From Caldilineae bacterium (GTDB taxonomy: Bacteria; Chloroflexota; Anaerolineae; JAAEKA01), in contig JACKBK010000034.1 of NCBI GenBank assembly GCA_020634555.1, forward strand, positions 1 through 35,095: DNA of 35,095 nt. The letters are read 5' to 3'. This document shows, in pieces, positions 31,118-35,095 of this stretch. Positions within the stretch are counted from its first letter, which is position 1, and each line of letters opens with the position of its first letter. The translations under genes were made by a program, and so were the position numbers. The notes beneath the pieces are model-generated. The model saw nothing but the letters and a program-made list of their open reading frames with translations. It was not told the origin of the DNA and ran no database searches.

Positions 31118-32314
31118 ATGCAATCCCACGGCATCACTTCCCTCTACGAACTGTTCGGTGATTTGGTTATTCTTCGTAACCTGACGCCTTTCGACACACG
31201 TCTACCCGGCCTGGCCGATGCCTGGCAGGAGATGGGTCTGCCCAACGCGCGCACGCCGAGGAAAAACGAACCGCAATACGCGACTGCATCGGTCTGGTTC
31301 GTGCGCCAGGCGCGCGCGCTGGATCTGCCCGGTACCGAAGTCCGCGAGCTGCTTTTCATCGGCGACACGGCGATGAACGACGGCAACGCCTTTCGCAGCC
31401 TCGCGAGGGCAGGCGGATGGCCCGGCTGGTGTTTCATCGGCAGCGAGAAGCTGAACCAGCCGGCTGCATTCACACCAGAGAGCGACAACGTTACTCTGTC
31501 CAACCGCTGGGCCGGTCTGGCAGAATGGCTGGCCGGTGTCAAAGCCGCGGGCGCGCGCATGGATGAGACCACTGCCGTGGTGATCGACATGGACAAGACA
31601 GCAGTAGCGGCACGCGGCCGCAACGCCCCCGTGATAGATACAGCGCGCATCGAGGGTGTGGAACGCACTGTCGCCACGCTGTTAGGGGACGCCTACAACC
31701 GCGACCTGTTCCGTACCGCCTACGCTACCCTCAACGAACCGGCCTTTCACTCGTTTACCGGCGACAATCAGGATTACCTGGCCTACATCTGTCTGGTGCT
31801 GGGCGCAGGATTGGTCGAACTGGATACACTGGTGGCCGATGTGCAGACGGGACGGGTGGACAGTTTTCGCCAGTTCATCGACTGGGCTGATATTCAGTTG
31901 AGGAGTGGTGAGGACAGAAGTTCGATTTTGTCGAATAAACCGGACTTCTCTGCGCCGCCTGGCTTGCGGCAGATCCACCGCGACGTGTATGGGCTGGTGC
32001 TGGCCGGCGATCCGACTCCGTTCAAAGCGTTCCGGCGCAACGAGTACCTGTGTACCGCGACGCGCTTTGGCAGCTTGCCCGCGAGTGCGCCGGTAGAGCA
32101 GATGCTTGCCGAGCAGGTGTGCATCACTCAGGAGGTGCGCGAGGCGGCGCTGTGGCTGAAAGCGCGCGGTTGCCTGCTGCTCACCATGTCCGACAAGCCC
32201 GACGAGGCCACCATTCCCACGCCCGAATTGGTTTCACAGGGCTACCTGCCGATCCACCGCCTGCTGACGACCGCGGTGGGCGAGAGCATTGCCGATCAAC
32301 TTGCCAACCTGTAG
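31118..32314 (+). CDS. HAD-like protein with permuted motif order
   Basis: A 398-residue cytoplasmic protein. LLFIGDTAMNDG (about 79-89) resembles HAD motif IV, while VVIDMDKTAV (about 154-163) is a perfect HAD motif I (DxDxT), and GCLLLTMSDKP (about 369-379) looks like motif II. Motif III/IV thus precede motif I/II, a circularly permuted order, or two HAD domains each lacking half. Residues 265-278 (EDRSSILSNKPDF) are encoded by a palindromic repeat of the family also found in the pyrC leader. A phosphatase-type hydrolase is likely, substrate unknown. A motif I before residue 10 is absent. Confidence 0.75.
   Translation: MQSHGITSLYELFGDLVILRNLTPFDTRLPGLADAWQEMGLPNARTPRKNEPQYATASVWFVRQARALDLPGTEVRELLFIGDTAMNDGNAFRSLARAGGWPGWCFIGSEKLNQPAAFTPESDNVTLSNRWAGLAEWLAGVKAAGARMDETTAVVIDMDKTAVAARGRNAPVIDTARIEGVERTVATLLGDAYNRDLFRTAYATLNEPAFHSFTGDNQDYLAYICLVLGAGLVELDTLVADVQTGRVDSFRQFIDWADIQLRSGEDRSSILSNKPDFSAPPGLRQIHRDVYGLVLAGDPTPFKAFRRNEYLCTATRFGSLPASAPVEQMLAEQVCITQEVREAALWLKARGCLLLTMSDKPDEATIPTPELVSQGYLPIHRLLTTAVGESIADQLANL
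31916..31949. repeat. CCGGTTT palindromic repeat, copy 2, inside the HAD-like gene
   Basis: Arms AGAAGTTCGATTT and AAACCGGACTTCT pair with one wobble and one mismatch around an 8-nt loop. The - strand core CCGGTTTATTCGACAAAA matches copy 1 except for a 1-2 nt difference. It is read in frame by the HAD-like gene. Confidence 0.7.
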
Positions 32315-32384
32315 TACAACCCGGCAGACTGTGCTGCACTGCTGGAAACCCTTGTAGCGACGAAACATGGGGCGGAGGCGACCT

Positions 32385-35036
32385 ATGAAAGTACGGTGGA
32401 AATTGGCCATTTTGCTGTTATCGATCACCATCATGACCGGTTGTTCTGACGCCACAGAAGAGACGCCCACCGCGGCGACGATTACGCCAACTGCTGTAGC
32501 AACGGTTCCGCCCTCGCCCGTTCCCGAAGCCTCACCCTCGCTCGTCATGCCATCCGCGACGCCCACACCAACCGCCCACGCGACGGGAGGCGCATTTGTG
32601 TCGGTGCTGCCAACGCCCACCTGGACGCCCACGCCCACGCCTTCTCCCACTCCCTGGCCAACTCTGACGCCGCTGCCGGCGGTTCCGGCGGCGACGCCTG
32701 AGTTGGCCAGCTTGCCAGACTTCGGTATCGCGTGGATACGACCGGCTGGCAATTGGAGCAACTATCGGGGAAGGCAACTCAATCCGACTGTGTTACAGCA
32801 AGATTGGTTGTTGATAACAAGCACTGGATGGCGGCAACCGGTCGATGCCTTGTCGATCTCAGATGGCGCCACTGTCTGGCGTTATCCGGCGGACTTGGAG
32901 CCGGGTTCGCCAGATATAGAAATTCGTTCCATCGCCGCAAGGGACGATATCCTGGCAGTTCAGGCAATGAAAAAACTGGTGGTGCTTACCCCCACCAGCG
33001 GTACGCCTGGTTGGAGCGTGGACTTACAGGATCGAGTCGACTTGGCAGGGGCGTCAGATGGCCAACTATATCTCTTCGATTATAGTGTCTATCCCGCGCA
33101 ATTGGTTGCACTGGATGCCAGAACCAGCCAGGAGCGCTGGCGCTACGATTGCACGTTTTCATCTCCCGTTCTCGCCACGGATGAATGGCTCTTTGTTACC
33201 TGCGAAGACTCAGCAAATCTCCTGGCGATTGCTCAAATCGCTGCCGAAACCGGCATCCTCGCGCGTTTACAACCTGTTCCAAGCCAGATGTTGGACATAT
33301 TGGGCTATCAGGAAGGCGTACTGTTACTCGGCACGGCAGCTTACGGCCAATCGCCGTACGACATGCCATCGAACCGCGCTTACCAGGTTACAGCGCTGGA
33401 CTGGGCAGCAGGACAGCCTCTTTGGCAGGCATATACGAAAGAGGCGAGCGCTGTCAAGTTCGACGGCGATAGTGTGTTGGTTGCTTCAGGAGATCAACTT
33501 CAACGACGATCCCTGCGCGATGGCAAATCGCTTTGGGTAACAACGCTGCCGGTGAGTGATCATGTTATGCAGGTTGCCCAGGCGGTCAACGAAGGCGATA
33601 CACTTCTTGTGGGCAGCAACAGCGGTTTCCTCTACGCATTTGACCGGTTGACCGGTAGTCTGCTGTGGATGCAGGACATGTGGGGTATGGGCGGTTCGCC
33701 ATGGCGACCGGTGAGACCATTGGGCGTTGATGGCGACACCATCGTGGTCTGGATGAGCACTGCCGAAGGAGATGCAGTCGCAGGATTGCGCCGCGGTATA
33801 GCCTTCGCTCCGTGGCCTACTCCCACCTTCTCATCGGATTCTGTCTTTGAGTCACTCATGGCAACGGCCACCCCACCATCCAGCAAGACCGCGGTTCCGA
33901 CCAACTGGACGCCGGAGCCTGTCGAGTGGATTCCCTCACATTGGTACGAGTTTTCTGCTGCCGATCAGGAAATGGAGGACCAGTTGCTGACGTGGCTAAG
34001 CCTGCATCCCGGCGATTATCAGGGATTCAACCAACAGGTCAGCCAATGGCCGGCCATCGAAGATCCCGAAGCTGACGCGCTGGTCCCTTATCCGACAGAC
34101 TATGTCTCGTGGGTACAGTCAGTAGATCTGGATGGCGATGGCCAAAACGAGGACATCATTGCCTATGGGCTGCGCCAGAAAGCATGGGCTATTATCGCAC
34201 ACGACGTAGCTACGCCGCATCTGGTTCACAGAGATCTGCCTTCACACAATGACCTGGCCGTCGATTTCGTGCGGGCCGACGACATCAACTGTGACGGACA
34301 GGTGGAACTGGTCATCGAGACGTCGGCCAGCACGACACAGGGAGACTATCTCTCCACTGTGTTTGGACAGTGGGATGGCACTCTCTGGACCGACCTCGGA
34401 ACGGTTACCAGCAATGGACTGTTTAGCCAGAAGAATCAAGAACCACGGATCGATTTTGAGGACATCACTGGTGACGGGTGTCTCGAAGTCTTGGCACGGC
34501 AATACCCCATGCATGTGAGTCCAACTCGCCCGTACACGCAAATAGTCGCGTTTCAGGACGGCAGTTATCAACCCGTCGAGCGGCGAAGCGATCCGAGTCG
34601 TCTGGGCTACTACAAGGTCATCGACGCCAATCGGGCGCTGGCGCATAGCGACCTGGACGGGGCGTTGGAACTGGCGACGCAGGCGCTGAAAGATCCCGAG
34701 ACCGGCATGAGTTCTCAAGGCGGCTTGATCGATGTCGGTCGCTACGAAGCTCGCATCGCCGCCTACGCAGCGGCCGAGGCGATGTTGGTTCACGCCTTGC
34801 GCGGCGAACGCGATGCGATGCAACCGCTGCTGGAACAGGTCGAAAACGCCTATGACCGGCCTGACAACCCTTACCTGCCGGCAGCCCGGGCGCTCTGGGA
34901 AACCTACGTTGACACCGGTGACGCACTGGCTGCCTGCCATGCCATGGAACAGGTCGTTCGTCTGTGGGGTGACGCCGAGTTGATCCGGTTCGGCAGCGAG
35001 CAACTGACAATCGAACAAATATGTCCACTGGATTGA
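32385..35036 (+). CDS. Lipoprotein with Thr/Pro linker and PQQ-type beta-propeller
   Basis: An 883-residue lipoprotein from the ATG at 32385 (GGAGG 6 nt upstream). The signal peptide ends in the lipobox MTGC (Cys20). A Thr/Pro-rich linker (about 30-110) leads to PQQ-like repeats (ISDGATVWRYPAD, LDARTSQERWRYDC, LRDGKSLWVTTLP, FDRLTGSLLWMQ), a beta-propeller of the outer-membrane BamB/PQQ_2 kind. From about 585 three Asp-rich loops (DLDGDGQNED, DINCDGQVEL, DITGDGCLEV) of FG-GAP/calcium type follow. The last 130 residues are TPR-like helices (HSDLDGALELATQALKD). It should be a surface protein that binds a ligand. No enzymatic motif is seen. Confidence 0.85.
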   Translation: MKVRWKLAILLLSITIMTGCSDATEETPTAATITPTAVATVPPSPVPEASPSLVMPSATPTPTAHATGGAFVSVLPTPTWTPTPTPSPTPWPTLTPLPAVPAATPELASLPDFGIAWIRPAGNWSNYRGRQLNPTVLQQDWLLITSTGWRQPVDALSISDGATVWRYPADLEPGSPDIEIRSIAARDDILAVQAMKKLVVLTPTSGTPGWSVDLQDRVDLAGASDGQLYLFDYSVYPAQLVALDARTSQERWRYDCTFSSPVLATDEWLFVTCEDSANLLAIAQIAAETGILARLQPVPSQMLDILGYQEGVLLLGTAAYGQSPYDMPSNRAYQVTALDWAAGQPLWQAYTKEASAVKFDGDSVLVASGDQLQRRSLRDGKSLWVTTLPVSDHVMQVAQAVNEGDTLLVGSNSGFLYAFDRLTGSLLWMQDMWGMGGSPWRPVRPLGVDGDTIVVWMSTAEGDAVAGLRRGIAFAPWPTPTFSSDSVFESLMATATPPSSKTAVPTNWTPEPVEWIPSHWYEFSAADQEMEDQLLTWLSLHPGDYQGFNQQVSQWPAIEDPEADALVPYPTDYVSWVQSVDLDGDGQNEDIIAYGLRQKAWAIIAHDVATPHLVHRDLPSHNDLAVDFVRADDINCDGQVELVIETSASTTQGDYLSTVFGQWDGTLWTDLGTVTSNGLFSQKNQEPRIDFEDITGDGCLEVLARQYPMHVSPTRPYTQIVAFQDGSYQPVERRSDPSRLGYYKVIDANRALAHSDLDGALELATQALKDPETGMSSQGGLIDVGRYEARIAAYAAAEAMLVHALRGERDAMQPLLEQVENAYDRPDNPYLPAARALWETYVDTGDALAACHAMEQVVRLWGDAELIRFGSEQLTIEQICPLD

Positions 35037-35046
35037 GGAATACTTC

Positions 35047-35095
35047 ATGAGTCGCATCCAACCCTTCCGCGGCTGGCGTTATGACCTGGCAACAG
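35047..35095 (+). CDS. Start of a DUF1015-family gene (3' end outside window)
   Basis: ATG at 35047 with GAGGA about 8 nt upstream; the first 16 codons read MSRIQPFRGWRYDLAT, the N-terminal signature of DUF1015 (family: IRPFRGLRYDP). Only these codons are visible. The gene is 10 nt after the lipoprotein stop. Confidence 0.75.
   Translation, partial: MSRIQPFRGWRYDLAT

Overview
The window is GC-rich bacterial chromosome, most likely from a member of the Chloroflexota (Caldilineae/Anaerolineae-like). This is inferred from gene content and protein style, not from a marker gene. The evidence is a VanW/YoaR-type protein, a secreted plant-type leucine-rich-repeat protein ending in a YLPLL-like tail, long Thr/Pro-rich lipoprotein linkers, an archaeal-type aspartate-semialdehyde dehydrogenase, a GatCAB amidotransferase with dispersed genes, many small toxin-antitoxin-like pairs, and short palindromic repeats between and inside genes. 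There are no rRNA, tRNA or CRISPR features and no phage or plasmid backbone.

Layout. (1) 1-2385, + strand: the 3' part of fdrA and a DUF1116 gene, overlapping by ATGA; in E. coli their homologues are subunits of oxamate carbamoyltransferase. A strong stem-loop follows. (2) 2554-20485, a long run on the - strand. In order of transcription (high to low coordinate): a ribbon-helix-helix-like protein and an HNH nuclease; a GT39-type membrane glycosyltransferase; gatC-gatA; a nucleotidyltransferase; a BrnT/BrnA-like toxin-antitoxin pair; a small DUF6504-like protein; a class I aminotransferase; a broken DUF4160 gene with DUF2442; a small AbrB-like gene overlapping gatB; another DUF2442; two overlapping DUF488 genes; a RecQ helicase with an extra N-terminal domain; a Y1 (REP-associated) transposase with its own palindromes; and a GH13 trehalose-synthase-like enzyme. 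(3) 20693-25303, + strand: a HerA-type ATPase and a VanW-family protein. (4) 25300-27915, - strand: the LRR protein and pyrC, the latter behind a leader that looks like an attenuator. (5) 28200-35095, + strand: a methyltransferase and a small acidic protein, asd, a nonsense-disrupted DUF4258 toxin with an MqsA-like antitoxin, an unusual HAD-like protein, a large beta-propeller lipoprotein, and the start of a DUF1015 gene.

Metabolic links: GatCAB makes Gln-tRNA(Gln) and/or Asn-tRNA(Asn); asd and the aminotransferase belong to amino-acid metabolism; pyrC to pyrimidine synthesis; the FdrA/DUF1116 pair to carbamoyl or purine-nitrogen metabolism.

Most notable observations. The pyrC leader has a promoter, a 46-codon ORF running through an intrinsic terminator and ending 9 nt before pyrC, an arrangement like the E. 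coli pyrBI attenuator. The Y1 transposase has CTG where its start codon should be, and perfect palindromes of one family lie inside its coding region and over its stop codon. A second palindromic family occurs both in the pyrC leader and in frame inside the HAD-like gene. Two toxin-like genes are broken only by nonsense codons while their partner genes are intact. The HAD-like protein has its sequence motifs in permuted order.
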